A DNA stretch of 64,000 bases. Origin: Diphasiastrum complanatum. Taxonomy: Eukaryota; Streptophyta; Lycopodiopsida; Lycopodiales; Lycopodiaceae. A program made the translations under genes and the position numbers. This document shows, one piece after another, positions 33,254 to 48,729 of this stretch (position 1 is the first letter of the stretch; the number at the start of each line of letters is the position of its first letter). The notes below the pieces were generated by a model, which had not been told where the DNA came from, did not search any database, and saw nothing but the letters and a program-made list of their open reading frames with translations. The stretch is from contig CM055103.1 in the NCBI GenBank assembly GCA_029204225.1, forward strand, positions 55,299,592 to 55,363,591, given 5' to 3'.

Positions 33254-33703
33254 GAGAGAAACTAACTTTTCGTCTCCCACTCGGACCTTCTAGGAAACTA
33301 CTCAGCTTGACACTATAAGAACATATAGTTTCGAGGCTTTTTCTTTACAACACCGTGAAGAGTTCTTTCTCCTCTTACATGCTGAAAGTGCACCCTACGA
33401 GTTCACGGATCAACAAAGTGTCATCATAACGGTAAGCTTTTTTCTTCCTCTTACATTTCTATCTCAGCGCTCTACTCTCATAATGATAGTTCTTTAATAG
33501 CCCCTAGCTATTGATGATGCTTGCTCATCACACAAAAGCATGCATGATGTTTTATGGTAGTGGTCCCCAGCGGTGGACATACTAAATGCCTTTGCTTAAT
33601 AAAATGCAAGCACATCCTACCCAAAGGGTAGCGATGGAGGCTTCTTTCCTACATACATCTCTGAAAAAACATTTTGATGGCCACGCTGACATACTGCGCG
33701 GCC
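33254..33703 (+). repeat. Direct repeat R1, A2
   Basis: Copy of 748-1194. The two hairpins follow at 33669-33746, both with perfect arms. Confidence 0.7.
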
Positions 33704-34685
33704 ATCAAAATGTTTTAGGCCAAAAATTCCAAATTTGGCCTAAAACTAGCTAGGAAATGTTGACAGTTTTCATAGGGTCCTCTGGTTATGGACTAGGTTT
33801 GCTCAAAGGGGCATCGAGATGGTTCAAATTTGTTCATGCAAATAATGGAATCAAAAGAAATAGAGATTTAGTGCGGCCAATTTGCAGACTTGTATTTCTT
33901 TTTCTGTAAGATAAGTCATCATAATTCAAAGGTTGATAGGAATAGGTGCAAGGAAATTAACAGAAGGAAGACTCCAGAGTTTCTAAGAGTGGATTTGTAC
34001 TCAATGACTCTAGCAGGAACAAAAGGGACTTGGCAACTTTTGGATTGACAGAAATCAAAGGAGGAAAGGTCACCAATATCACAAATATCTTGAGAGAAGA
34101 TCTCAAGGTGAGAGGCATTGTCTTCATTTTTCATAAGGTTTCCATTTATAGTGATATTTGGATGTTTGATCAAGTTCTGGCATGATTATGGATTGCATTG
34201 TTGATCAAATCTTACTAACCTTTGTTTTGTGAGTTGAACTTGTGGATTAAAAGCATATTTCAAGTCTGTTGAAGATCAAAGGCTGAGAAGAAGCTATTTT
34301 GGATCAGATCATCACATCTAATCATTTGTTGATTGTGAGGCTTGTCCATATTCAATACTAACAATGTTCTTTTCATTCTATTGTTGACAATCTCCATTTT
34401 TTGGATGAACACTCTCCTTAAGTGGATGAACTTTCTCCTTAAGTGGATGACAAATGCTCTTTTGACTGAGTTTGTAATTCTCCTAAAGGCTAAGAAAAGC
34501 TCCCATTTGGATGAAAAATTTGCTTTTGGGTGAATATATTGTAAGCTCCATTGTGAAGAGCATATTGTAAAGATTGTCATCAATTTTGGCATAAATTTTG
34601 ATGTACTTTGTTGAGCATGTAAGTAAATCTCCTTATGTTATTTGATTGGAGCATTTGCTGGAAGGTTTTAACCATGATGAAAATG

Positions 34686-35008
34686 TGTTTTTAGGTTATT
34701 AACAGGTTGAGGAACATTTTTGTCTAAAGATATTCCAGGAAGCTAAAGTATCTTTCTTGTATTCTTTTGGCCAGAAGTGGGCTTTAATTTGTTTTTTAAA
34801 GCTATGCCATGTAGATGCAGGTTCGTGATTTGATTTCATAGCTGCCCACCATAGTAATGCATAGTTATCTAGATGTAACGTTGTATATCGAATCTGGAAT
34901 GATTAGAGTATCTACTTTTCTCAAAGAAATTATCAAGATTTCAAATCCAAGCAAGCAAACTCTTTACATTGCTAGCATCTCCATGAAACTTAGAAACTTG
35001 TGATTAGA
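34686..35008 (-). pseudogene. Retrotransposon gag fragment (minus strand), A2
   Basis: Copy of the gag at 2178-2500 with the same frameshift. One difference changes Asp to His in the KFDGDAS segment. Its primer site is at 35286-35298. Confidence 0.7.
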
Positions 35009-35285
35009 GAAATGCCATTCTCCAAAAAGAAAGATAGAAGCTCGCATTTGCAAAGTGTTGTCTCTAAAATAAAAAGCAAGTTGGAGATCCAATTCTCAAG
35101 GATCTCCTAAATGGAGTCTATTAGCTCTAGTATTAAAGAGATATTGGAGAGAAAAAAGAAATTCGAGCAGAAGGGAAGTCTATTCGAACGCAAACATACA
35201 AAGTCCTGTGTATTGGAATTTGTTTCAAGAATGAACACACAAGGCCTTCACAACAATTTCACAAAGAAAGAAAAATAGTAGACCT

Positions 35286-35298
35286 TGGCTCTAATACC
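35286..35298 (-). promoter_or_regulatory. Primer binding site, A2 copy
   Basis: Minus-strand TGGTATTAGAGCC, identical to that at 2778-2790. Confidence 0.65.
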
Positions 35299-36931
35299 AA
35301 AACTATGAACTCAAAGTGAAGGACTCCTAAATTCTAAAGTCCTGACCTAAACATTGTGTCTTAAAAAAAGAAACACTGATGAAAAAATTCGATAAAAACT
35401 CAAAGCTTAACAAAGTAATTTCATCATTGACTTGCTAAGGGATCAAGATGGGGACCCCCTCCCCCCCCCCCTTCAAAGAATTTTCTTTAAATTATGCAAG
35501 ACAAACGGCCCAAGGCCAAATACATATATAGTGGTTTGGGTAAATGGATTCTTGAATCTTTACATTATTCAGATGTTAACAAATTTTGAATCTTAAAGAA
35601 TGTTATTAAAATGAAAGTGGTTTCTTATGACATGCAAATGCTTAATGATCAAGAGTGGAGCATGCATAGTCATTAGGTGTGATGCCACGAAAATGTTAAA
35701 TATTGAATATCAACATAAATATGGCATGATATACTCAAAAATGAATATATGAGCTGGATAAGTATAAATCATGAAGAGGCCTAAGTCATTTTTCGGGAAT
35801 ATATCTCCTAAGTACTTGCCTTGTAATTAAGGACAAGACCTTTTAAAGGAAAAGACATTGTCTTGGACAACCTTTACTAGGTTGTCCATACGAAACGACT
35901 AGATATGAAAAGACATGATAAACTAGAGTAACTTTGACTCATAGTTAAGTATACCTCCTATGGTATAGGTGAACGTATTTTCAGTCTAATCGTTAACTAG
36001 ACCCTTTCGCGGGAGCGACGCACCCGTTGTTTTAGAGGTGTGTTTGTTCGCCCCATAGAACATATATTGATCTCACACTTCAGTCTCGATCATCGAGAGA
36101 GAAGAGTTTATGCTTATGTAAGAGATTGAAGAAGTGAATAGAGTTCTGTGAGTTATTCTCTCTTATCTCTGTTCTCCGCACTGCTGAGTGTGAGTGATCT
36201 GGAGTCTGCTAACAATCTCTAACGCATTTCATGAATTTCTCTCTGATCAGACAGACGCTCTAGTGCATTACAGTCATTTGTTGTGTTTTCGTAAAACATG
36301 CTCTAAAGAACTGTCTTTAAACCATCCTATTCATCTGTCGCGAATACTTTCTTTTCGGCACTCGAATAACGACTATGTTTGGTACAGTCTAGCACGATCA
36401 TTGAATAAAGCTATATGTATACATATGAGATGACAGTCCCTGTCTGAAGAATTAAGTCTTTGATCTGTCTTCCTGATTGGCATGACATAAGTTTCTAACG
36501 TATTCTAAAACTCTTGGTGTTCTTTAACCATTAAGTTGGACTTTAGTTGTCGAGGACTTCTGAGAAACAAACAGTTTGTGAACGCGATTAATTAATTGTC
36601 TGCACAGTCGTGAATACATCGAACAATTCTCGATTCTCTGTTGACACCTTAATCAGCCAGAGTGTAGTACCGCTGTACTACTCTGATAACATCTCACATG
36701 TAGAACGCGCTTCATCTAATTCGATAGAGGCCAGATTGTTGTTCTGAATTTATTAACACTACTCATCCCAAACATAAGTAATACTAGTTACTTTTTAATG
36801 TTTGTCGACAACCAGAATAACACTCGAAACCACTTGCCATAATTGTACCGAAAATATAACTTTCTAACGTTGTCCTCTATGGGAACGACATTACTTACTA
36901 TAAAATCTATATTAACTCTGTTGGTATAGTA

Positions 36932-37221
36932 CGACATTAGGCATTGGATGGCATGACATGCAAGAGTCAAGTCTGACATTCATGGACATAAGGCAATGGA
37001 TGGTGTGACATGCAAGTTTCAAATCAGACATGCATGGACATTAGACAAGGAATGATATGACATGCAAGCTTCAAATTTGACATGCATGGACATTAGGCAA
37101 GGAATGATATGACATGCAAGCTTCAAATTTGACATGCATGGCCATTAGGCTATGGATGGTGTGACATGCAAGTTTTAAATCAAACATGCATGGACATTGG
37201 GCAAGGAATGGTATGTAAGTT
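36932..37221 (+). repeat. 52-bp minisatellite, A2
   Basis: Copy of the array at 4424-4713 with the same number of units. Confidence 0.9.
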
Positions 37222-38327
37222 TTAGAGATGAGAGAGAGAGAGAGAGAGAGATGAAAGAGGTAAAAGAAAGTGAGTGTGAGTGTGTGGTTCCAAAAGGGTT
37301 CCAATCCAAGCTTGGTAGATCCTCCTTATGCCATAGCTCCAAGCTTCCTTCCAAGCACCTACACACATAGAAACAAGAACAAGAGGCAAAGTAAAAATGA
37401 AAAGGAGATGAATAATAAGGGAGAGGGGCAAGTTACCCCTTTTATAGGGAAGGGGTAGGCTTGAGAAAGTGGGTGATGTGTCCAAAACAAGTGTGAGAGT
37501 TGTTAGGGAGACTCTAGGAGAAGTAGAGTGAGAGGGTGAGGTGTATAAGTGTGAGAGGGGTTTTTATCAATTGTTAATGCAAAAGGGAAAGAGTAGGAGG
37601 GCCCATTTCCTTAGGTGTCATATGGTTTATAAGCCATGTGGCAAAGTATGTAAGTTACATATTGATAAGTATGGAAGGTAGGTAGCTTAACACTTAATGT
37701 TAGCCACTTTCAAGTTGTATTTTCTTGTTTTACAACATTGAGATTCCCCCAAGTGTATTCATTAGATGGGAAAGGCTTTGTATATGTCCATCTTATCTTT
37801 GCATAATTTTCATCAATTCCTAGGCCATTTTTTCTAGGGGTTGCCCATCCCCAATCATAGTGAGTGTGACACAAAGGGTGATCAGTCCTTTGGTTTCTTC
37901 TCCAATTTTTCAAAAAAATTGAGCCTTCTTAATAGAACTTTAGAAAAAGCCTTCTTTTGGTACTATCTTTAAGCTTTAAGAAGCTTCTTCAGTTCATTCT
38001 TCAGACACTCCTTTAAGTACATGCACATACCCTTAAAGTAGAAGGTTAGGTGTCATAACATACCATTTAAATGGTTCATCATTAGATTCTACTTGTAGAA
38101 TTTGCACATCAAACTATTAGCATTGATCTACAGTTTTCATTTCTAGTATTCAGGTACTGATACCTACACAAACATTTCATCAATTGGAGTACCAAGCTCT
38201 AATGTTCAAATATGTTTCATACAAAAATAATGGAAGATAGGATAGCCTTTATTCCGTTGTCATATTTGTCTGTACAATCTACAAAACTACAAAAAAATAA
38301 CATGCTACTTCTTGTAGAAATGTCGCA

Positions 38328-39731
38328 TTGAGTTATATTAGAAAGGGTAAATGGCTTCATGGAATTACTAAAACTCTTTCTAAGAATAGGATTGCCAAGG
38401 ACGAACTGCAATGGCTTACCAACTTTCTATACATTAATGGTATAGATAAATCACAACATAACCCATTTTTTATGTGTAAATTCTTTGCACGAAAATTGGC
38501 CATAAAAAGACTCACCAGTCTATATTTCACTCTGTTTCCCAATAATCATTCTAAGTACTCTGTCGAGGATTCCTTGTCACACATTAAAGACATTACTACT
38601 AAATCTTTACCAGAAATCTTCTTGGGAAACAATTCTCTACCGTACCTTCTCTACAGCTTTAAAGCCCACAAAGTTTCATTTAGATGAATTACCGATGCTC
38701 ATGATTGCCGTTTTACCAAGCTTGCCAAATTTCTTATAGGAGCTCTTGGTATGTTGTCACCATTCCTCATGGAAGGTGCAGGCCTTAAGGCGAATACATA
38801 CAAGAGTATCCTAAGAGCAAATACAGTTTCACACTGGCAATGTGAGTCATCTATGGATTTCTATCTAAATCTACCATCTTTGATTACCAATATAATGGTT
38901 GCACATTCCATACATGATCTTATTTATTATAAATGGAATCACATACCTGAAGTTTTCAAATGGTCATGGGCTAAAAAAACAATCACAAGAATGGCACACT
39001 CTTGATATAGATCTACTATATCAATGGAATGATCTCCTGATTGATAATTGTATTGTCAAACTAGGGAACAAAACCTGAAGACAAGTACGTGGTATTCCTA
39101 TGAGTTTTTCTTGTTCACCTACTTGGTGTAATTGGTATTTATCCTCCTTTGAAGCACAATTTATTAACAAACTTGCTAAACTGGGCCACACCTCTTTCAT
39201 GAATATCTTTCGACACTCATTCATATACGGTTATGATATTTGCTTCATCAATAATACTAGTATCAAGCTCTTTATGGATAAAACATAGACGAGAACTCTT
39301 GAAAACCCATTTTGGATCTATCCCTTGGACTTTCTAGAAATAGAAAGAAAAACATTTGAAGGTAAGAAGGCCAACTTTCTAGATATATCTATTGCCTTTG
39401 ATCAAAACTCTGGCCTTGTATGCCTCTCAAAATTTGATAAAAGAAGAGAACTACCCTTCTGTATTTACAATATATACATCTGGCTTCAAATAGACCGATC
39501 TATAATTCATATAAGGTTATTGTTTTACAGGTCATTGTCACAATGTACTATTGTAACAAACAAGAGATGTTTATTAAAGAAGCTAGAATTTTGGTTGACG
39601 CTTTTCAAAAAAATGGATTTATGAGAGAAAAACTTTGTCTTATCATCAAAAATTTACTTATCTCTGAGTCCTTTCCAGGTTTGTCTTACTCTTTACCACA
39701 TGATATTGATTGTCTTCTGGTGGGCAGTTAG
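38328..39731 (+). pseudogene. Penelope-like reverse transcriptase remnant, A2
   Basis: Copy of 5820-7223 with the same frameshifts and stops, including the TGA after KVSFR and the degraded YGYDICFIN motif. The defects therefore predate the duplication. A handful of substitutions separate the copies, several of them amino-acid changing in the 5' part (for example GLDKSQD against GIDKSQH). The 3' half is nearly unchanged. Confidence 0.7.
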
Positions 39732-39758
39732 CTATCCCTTATGGGGAGCTAACTGCCC
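39722..39758. other. Stem-loop at reverse-transcriptase stop, A2
   Basis: Same 12-bp perfect stem as at 7214-7250. Confidence 0.75.
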
Positions 39759-39793
39759 CTGAAGGGATTCACTAACTGCGGGTTGGTTGGTGG

Positions 39794-39907
<114 letters not shown>

Positions 39908-40090
39908 GGAAGCTCCTTCGTTCAGTTTTACCCTGCTTCGCTACCAAACAAGTGCCTCTCCAAATATACAAGGTCCTTTAACATTCTACACTTGCATATG
40001 AAGGAGTTTTTTATTCTTAACTAAGTGGTTTTCCTACTTAAAATTCAAAAACATTTTATAAGACTTTTTAATGTTTAGATCCTAAATTGG

Positions 40091-40533
40091 AGGGAAATCA
40101 ACTTTTCGTCTCCCACTCGGACCTTCTAGGAAACTACTCAGCTTGACACTATAAGAACATATAGTTTCGAGGCTTTTTCTTTACAACACCGTGAAGAGTT
40201 CTTTCTCCTCTTACATGCTAAAAGTGCACCCTACCAGTTCACGGATCAACAAAGTGTCATCATAACGGTAAGCCTTTTTCTTCTTCTTACATTGCTATCT
40301 CAGCGCTCTACTCTCATAACAATAGTTCTTTAATAGCCCTTAGCTATCGATGATGCTTGCTCATCACACAAAAGCATGAATGAGTTTTTATGGTAGCAGT
40401 CCAGTGATGGACATACTAAGTGCCTTTGCTTAATAAAATGCAAGCACATCCTACCCAAAAGGTAGCGATGGAGGCTTCTTTCCTACATACATTTATGAAA
40501 AAACGTTCTGATGGCAGCACTGACATACTAGCC
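40091..40533 (+). repeat. Direct repeat R2, A2, with R1-like tract
   Basis: Copy of 7561-8003. Its first 110 or so bases carry R1-type variants at sites where A1's R2 differs, for example CGTCTCCCACTCGGACC where A1 R2 has CTTTCCCACTCATACC. The rest is R2-type. Confidence 0.75.
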
Positions 40534-41306
40534 ACATGTATGTCTACGTATATCGTTTTTTACCTCTGAAATCTAGCGTAGGGATGGCCCTATCGCTTGC
40601 AGATTTGTGGCTACAATTTTTTGTACTACATGGCACATCTGTCTAGCAATGTGGACATCTTACTTTCTCTTTCATTCTTTGTGAATTTATCAAGTGAATC
40701 TTATCCATGAAACCCAGCAATGGGCAGATTGCCTCATCAACCAATTTTTTTTTTAAATCACACCTACTGTCCACCGACCCTGCTGGTAGATCATTCATTA
40801 CCTTTACTCGAATTCTCTTTTGAAATAGTTTGATTTTAAATCAAACAAGAAAATTTTCACTTGTAAAATCCAATTTTAAATCTTAATGAAAAGGTAAGAA
40901 ATTAAAAAATAATAAACGAACTTTCATCATGTGGAGTTTATTGTAAAAAAAGAATTTGGGCTTTCATGTAAGATCTTGTTTTGAAATAAATTATTTTTGT
41001 TTTGTTTGCCTCAATTGATGTGCCATTGATTGTGGTTTATTCTTCTGATTCTTATTTTCATTTTGCATATCAACATTAGTTGCAACCAAAATAGAAAGAA
41101 AACAACATGATTGGAAAATCCCTGAGTACAGTGCTAACAAACAAATTAACACCAAGTCTATTAGGCAAGCAACAATATTCTCAAATCAGATCCAAGATTA
41201 GCGAGTCCCTTACGAGTGAAGTCGAGATGTATTAAAGAAGGGTATGCAAAATATCATTGGTATTCCTTACCATATCAATTGAGCTTATAATTCACAAGTT
41301 GGCAAA

Positions 41307-43161
<1,855 letters not shown>

Positions 43162-43163
43162 GT

Positions 43164-43175
43164 TGGTATCAGAGC
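43164..43175 (+). promoter_or_regulatory. Primer binding site (initiator tRNA-Met), A2
   Basis: TGGTATCAGAGC, identical to the A1 copy. Confidence 0.9.
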
Positions 43176-43176
43176 A

Positions 43177-44607
43177 GCCGACTTCCTTTTGAGGTGCACT
43201 AGTTCCCTTATCTGCCTTTGCCTTTGGTATTCCTTATGGGATTGTGGCTAGTTGTGTTTAGTAGCCTTAGTTCAAATTTATTTTTTTAAAAAGGTGGAAA
43301 TTTTGTTGTTAGAATTTAAATCTAGTTGGGTGATAACTAGTAACTTTCTTAACAATATTACCTTTAAAACTTATAGTACATTAAGTTTTTTGGTTTATTG
43401 GTAAAGAGGACTTGGTTTTGCTAAGTTTCTTTAAAACTAATGGTTTAAAAGAAACTTGTGAATTTTTGCATTTAACTTCAAAGTATGGTACCTTTCCTTT
43501 ATAAGAGATCAGCTCTTTAATTAAGGTGAATTGAGAAGGGGAAAAAAATTGAGAAAACTCGGGCCTGTGGTTGTGGACTTCTCTTACTCTGATCTGGGCC
43601 CAAAATCCCTCACTTTTATGGCTTTCTATTCCCTATCAGACCGTACTATGGTCGTGTCAGACTATTAGTCAGTATGGATTTTGTATGGCACCTTCCTTTC
43701 TGAGGCAAGGCTGAGGTGACACTGAGGATAGGCAGGTAGTTTGCTTCCTTTTCAAATGAGTTAACTAATAACACAGAGAGGGACTTGGGCCGTACGCAGT
43801 CTGTGTTTCGGACTACAGGCCGTGAGTCATAATTAAGTAAAAGGGGGGGGAGAGTTACATCCCCCTTTTGTTTTTGCTTATGCTGCTGCGCAGACAGCCC
43901 GTTTCCTTTTTCAGGAGTAAAGTTGGGGAGGGGATATTCGTACCTCCCTCTGTACTATTGTCATTCAGATTTGACATTTGGAGAGAGGGGTGGTGCGATA
44001 CCCTATGGCGCCCCTTTTGCAATGTTTTGGAAGCAAGGTTAATGAAATACTTTGGAAGATAAACTCTAAGAGTTAAGTGGAAAACTTGTAAGATTCAACT
44101 TGATAAAAGCTTAAATCTATCACTATCAGTTGAAACCAAGCCAAAACCTTTGGATGTCCTTTCTTGGTCGTACTTTTCTCCTCCTCCTCCTCTATACCTG
44201 CAAATCTCCCAAGGTAGGAGACAAGTTGTAGTACATTTGTGTGGGAGCTTAGAGAAAGGGCCTTAGTCAAATTTCATAACCCCTTGAGTTCCATGGGCCA
44301 TGTGGCACCTTTTGGTGGCCCCACATGGTAGAAAAGACCTAGAAGAGACAAATGGGGCCTTTCTTGGGCCCCACTTGTCCTTTTTGCGTGAGGGTGGAGA
44401 GGAGCTTTGGGGAGGGGGTAAAGGAAGTATGTTCGCTTCCTTTCCCCTCATTCTCCCAAGTTGTTATAGAGTTTTATTGCTCTCAAGTTGCTTGCTCTCA
44501 AGTTGGTTACTTCTTGATGCCTTGTGCACTAGCTTTTTCCTTTTTGCGATTTTCACACCGTAGCTCTCCATTTTCCCTCTAGTTTTTTTCCATTTACTCC
44601 TTTATCC
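43177..44607 (+). other. Gypsy leader, A2
   Basis: Copy of 9330-10760; no gene recognised. Confidence 0.4.
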
Positions 44608-44992
44608 ATGGACACCCCTATGGATGAGACTAGAGCTCCAAGTTCCGTTGGGACTGATATGGAGAACATGACGCATGCCATTAATTTGCTGCAACAACAA
44701 ATTGTGGACATGTGTTCAAAGCATGAACGGGTGGAGACTGAGATTCGGGCTATGTCCCAGTCTCGACAAGCTCTCCTAAACCCGATGTTTACTTCGGAAT
44801 TTTTTACCGAGAAAAAAAGGAAAGACACAAGATGTGGTGTTAGCCTGGTTAGATCGATGGATGTCGCATTTCAACATGCATGATCTACCTCATAGCTCGC
44901 GTATTTCGATGGCCATCATGTTTTTACGCGGTAAGGCATATTCTTGGTGGTAGGATCTTAAAGACCGATCTAGAGTATGGCTTTTCAAAGTT
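44608..44992 (+). pseudogene. Ty3/gypsy gag fragment, A2
   Basis: Copy of 10761-11145 with the same frameshift and the same TAG after YSWW. Confidence 0.75.
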
Positions 44993-45026
44993 ATATTAGT
45001 CTAAAATCATTTGAAATACCACTTTT

Positions 45027-45327
45027 AGAAAGTGAGGAAAAAGTAGGAGATCTCTTTCTTATCCGATTTCATGCTTGTACATGAGTTCTCTTGGGTTCAT
45101 CTATCCATTGGTGCACTATATTGATGATATCTTGCAATCTTGTGTGTAGAGTGCTCATATTTTGTTATATTCAGATCCACACATGTGAAATATATTAGCT
45201 TACTATTTTTGTATGGAAAAAAACTTCATTTTATCATAAGTTTGATGTTTGATCAGTATCTTATTGAGTTTGCATCTCTTTCATTAAGTAGATGTTGATT
45301 TTCTATGTTGCAAATGGTGTAGATGGA
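45027..45327 (+). mobile_element. Copia LTR relic, A2
   Basis: Copy of 11180-11480. It is inverted relative to the related LTR at 47036-47804. Confidence 0.6.
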
Positions 45328-46195
45328 TGTTTTCATGATTTTACAGCAAGGAATGTTTCTGGAAAACAAATTTTGTTCAATGACTTTGATGATCAAGTTG
45401 ATGATCAAGAGGTTGATCTCAAAGGGCTTCAACAACATGAAAGGGGAAATGGCAATTTGGAGCTAGTCAAGAGCATCAGAGGAGAGTCAATTGGCAAAGA
45501 TGGTTTGGATCTATTTTGTAGGTTATTGAAGACTCAAGTAAGGTCAAAGGAGTAAGAAGGAAGTGTTTTTAGAGTTTACTTTACTTGTTCTATCTTATGT
45601 TTGAGCAATTTCATGTGGATGTGTGCAAATTATCAAGATATGTCTAAACTAGCTACATTGGTGAGCATCATTTTGATGTTGGAGCTATAGTAGCATTTGG
45701 TTGGTTTTTCTGATGGAAATGAAGCTATTGGAGGTTCATTATGTCACTCATTCATGATCAAGTCATCAAGTGATGATGGCATCTTATGGCAAGATGGAGA
45801 TGGAGGCTCATTCATGGAGTTTCATGGTGGATACATGGTAAGAAAGGACAAAGAAGGAGAAGATAGGCAAGCCATGATTGATCACTCACATTTATTGTTT
45901 GGTTGTTGTAATTTTCTAGAGAGTGAAGTTGATATCATGGAGGAATCATTCATTTACATTCTATATGCCTACTAATGATATTCCTACTACATCAGGGGTA
46001 TATCCGAATCTCAACTCATAGAAGAAGAAATACAATAATATGCTGCAGTGGATTAAAGATTTACAAGAAGATGAGGTCTTGGAAGCCACTAAACCTGCAG
46101 TCAAAGTCCATTCTTCACTTGCGCCACCATCGAATTTACGTAATCCATGAACAAATGTCAATACGCAATTATACCATCACGAAAAATCCTTCAAG
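45328..46195 (+). other. Unassigned sequence, A2
   Basis: Copy of 11481-12348; same unrecognised open frames. Confidence 0.3.
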
Positions 46196-46847
46196 ATGAT
46201 CGAACCTAAAGCACTGCAAATAGAACTGATCATGGATATTCTATCTAAGAATATGGATGTTACATTGGGAGAATTTCTTAAGTTGGTGCCTCAAGCGAAA
46301 GAAGTGTTAGCAGAAAGATTGTCTCATATTGAGCCAACAGTCCAGCAGGAACCATTATTTTGTGCCAGTTTTGAAGAATCAAATGAAGAACTCAATGTAG
46401 GGGTAGCCTGGGAAAGTGAGTAGAGAAACATCACCTTGCCAATACAGCACAAACAATTTGGTAAAGAGATAGCCATGATAGATGGAGGTTCATGAGTTAA
46501 TCTAATCTCAACAAAGCTACGTGCCAAATGGGGCCTTACAAAAATGAAGCCTGCAACTTTTGTTATCAAGCTAGCTGATCAGACGTCCTAAAGGCATAGT
46601 AGAAGACATACATGTTAAGATTGTTGGAGTTTAGTTTGCCATTACTTTTGTAGTAATGAACTTAAAGTAAGGACTTAAAGGAAGCACCAAATGTTTATCG
46701 TATTCTATTGGGACGTCCATGGGTACAAGTTGTGCAAGTAATTCATAACTATGGGGAAACAGAAAATTTACATGTCAGAATCGTGAGTGTGCAATCAAAG
46801 TTGATCCAATCACTTAGACAATCAACTAGTGGTCCATAAAGGAGATG
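46196..46847 (+). pseudogene. Ty3/gypsy protease fragment, A2
   Basis: Copy of 12349-13000, including MIDGGS followed by TGA. Confidence 0.6.
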
Positions 46848-46869
46848 ATGATTCAGTTGATCAAGATTG

Positions 46870-47023
46870 TAAACCTAAATAGAGTTTTGATCTACAATAG
46901 ATCCAATCTACAAATGCAAGAAACTCGATTTTGGTGTAGAATCCTCTCTGGCATGCTCTAGCCTTGATATCTTCACCAAATCATTGATAGATGTGATTGC
47001 CTCATTCATAACCTAAAACACAA
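46870..47023 (-). mobile_element. Leader of minus-strand copia element (truncated)
   Basis: The short stretch downstream of the primer site on the minus strand, cut off at the A2 boundary. Too short and decayed to show gag. Confidence 0.5.
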
Positions 47024-47035
47024 GCTCTGATATTA
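47024..47035 (-). promoter_or_regulatory. Degenerate primer binding site (minus strand)
   Basis: TAATATCAGAGC on the minus strand, a two-base variant of the Met PBS, immediately after the LTR end. Confidence 0.6.
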
Positions 47036-47804
47036 TGTGAAAGATTTGGGATCAATTCAGATCCAAATCTATTAAAGATCTTTGGTTACAAAACAAGCTA
47101 CTACAATCTTGCCAATGTAGAAAAATGAGCATCTACACACAAAATAGAATGCAGACTCTAATAGAACTTGATCAAACATGAATCAAAACATAAATAGAAG
47201 CTATTGTCTGTACAACAACAGTAACCTAATGTATTTCACACGTGTGAACCTGAAAATAACAAATATATATCATTCTACATGTAGAATTGCAAGATATTAC
47301 AAGTATAGTGCACCAATGGATAGTTGAACCCAAGAGAACCACATATAACCATGAAATGAGATAGGGAAGAGAGAAGATATGCTTCTCCATGAGTTACATC
47401 CTTTTATAACAGGTCCAAACCCTATTTGGCCACTTGGCTTTCCCTCCAAAATGTAAACCTTACTATTTATGGGTCTAGATTCAATGTACCCAGCATTTAC
47501 ATTTGAATCTACTCGACTTCTAACTTTCCTACACTTTCCAAATGTGTTTATTCAAATGAAATTTAGACTAATATATTTTTGAGAAGCCAAACTTTAAGTC
47601 TAATATAAAGTTGGCCTCAATTTGCCAAACATAAAATTGTAGCAAATATGATTAAACTAGTTGAATCTCTCACAGATATCTTTGAGGAGGAAGATCTATA
47701 TGCAAAATTTGAAGGCCAATCATGACAATCCATGGAATCTGGACCTCCTCTTGCTACTGCTATTGCCACATCAACACCCTTGATACCCTTGGAATTCTTT
47801 CACA
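47036..47804 (-). mobile_element. Copia-type 5' LTR, minus strand
   Basis: 769 bp bounded by TGTGAAAG at 47036 and TTTCACA at 47804, an inverted 7-bp pair. The primer-site variant lies on its left, which sets minus orientation. Relics of the same LTR lie in A1 and A2 (11180 and 45027). Confidence 0.7.
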
Positions 47805-48702
47805 TCTTAGGTGAATGATTCATGACCATAAGATGCCCCTAGAGGATCGAAATCATCTCGGTGAAGTAGCTTGTGTTTGTGGGGGTGAGGCGGCTTGAGC
47901 AACTAAAATTGGAATAGAGGATCCAATTGTCATAGAAGGCCCTTGTGAGGAATCAGAGGCGAGGGAGGCTCCAGTGGCTGGGGGAATAGATAGTTCAGCA
48001 GGGGGTAGTGTAGCTAACGACGGTAGCCGAGTGCAACGATGAGATGTGAAAGACAAGTCGGCAATCTCGCTGCATACACATCTATGACTCTGAGAGCTGG
48101 ATGCTTGGTGGAGGGATTTGGCTAGTGCTACTTCATAGTTGGCTACTAGCACTGACTCAACACAAAACTCATAGAGCCATCAACAAACTGCTATTTGGAG
48201 TTACCCTTAATGGCTCTCTTTATATAAGAACCACCAAGTGAAGATCTTCAGGATTCCAATCACATGCAAACCAAAAGGACACTTGTGGAGCATGAACCAC
48301 CCAACCAATATGGAGAGGCTAGTCAATACCCTAACCAATCCACCCCCAAGCCACAGTGAAGAACACAAAAGAAGAGAGGAGAAACTAGCTCAAGAATCAC
48401 AATTCACAATAGGAGGATGGGCGAGTTTTCACTAGACTTATTCTCGTTAAGAGAGAGAGAATATTTTCTTTAGGATCCCCATGCAACCTAAATTGAGCTA
48501 TTGACCTCCTATTCTTGCATTCTTCACCATGCATGTGCTCCTATGTCCAATTATAGGTCTGGGTCCTCATGTGATTATTATTTATTTAATACGAACACAT
48601 TCGGAATGACGTAGCATAACTAATAACCACGTACAACTGGAGTGACCGACTATCCACGTCAGGAATTATTCCAATTCCCTTGTACAGGACATGGACATAG
48701 CA
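47805..48702 (-). mobile_element. Probable 3' LTR of minus-strand gypsy element
   Basis: On the minus strand an LTR-like start (TGCTATGTCC) at 48702 follows a polypurine tract. A TATATAAAG promoter-like motif lies at about 48219-48227. The downstream LTR end was not located. An open minus-strand frame at 47853-48152 (Ser/Ala/Pro-rich) has no recognisable domain. Confidence 0.5.
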
Positions 48703-48703
48703 T

Positions 48704-48716
48704 TCTTCCCCCCTGA
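48704..48716 (-). promoter_or_regulatory. Polypurine tract (minus strand)
   Basis: CAGGGGGGAAGAA on the minus strand, next to the presumed 3' LTR start and downstream of the integrase. Confidence 0.65.
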
Positions 48717-48729
48717 AACCATTTCTATC

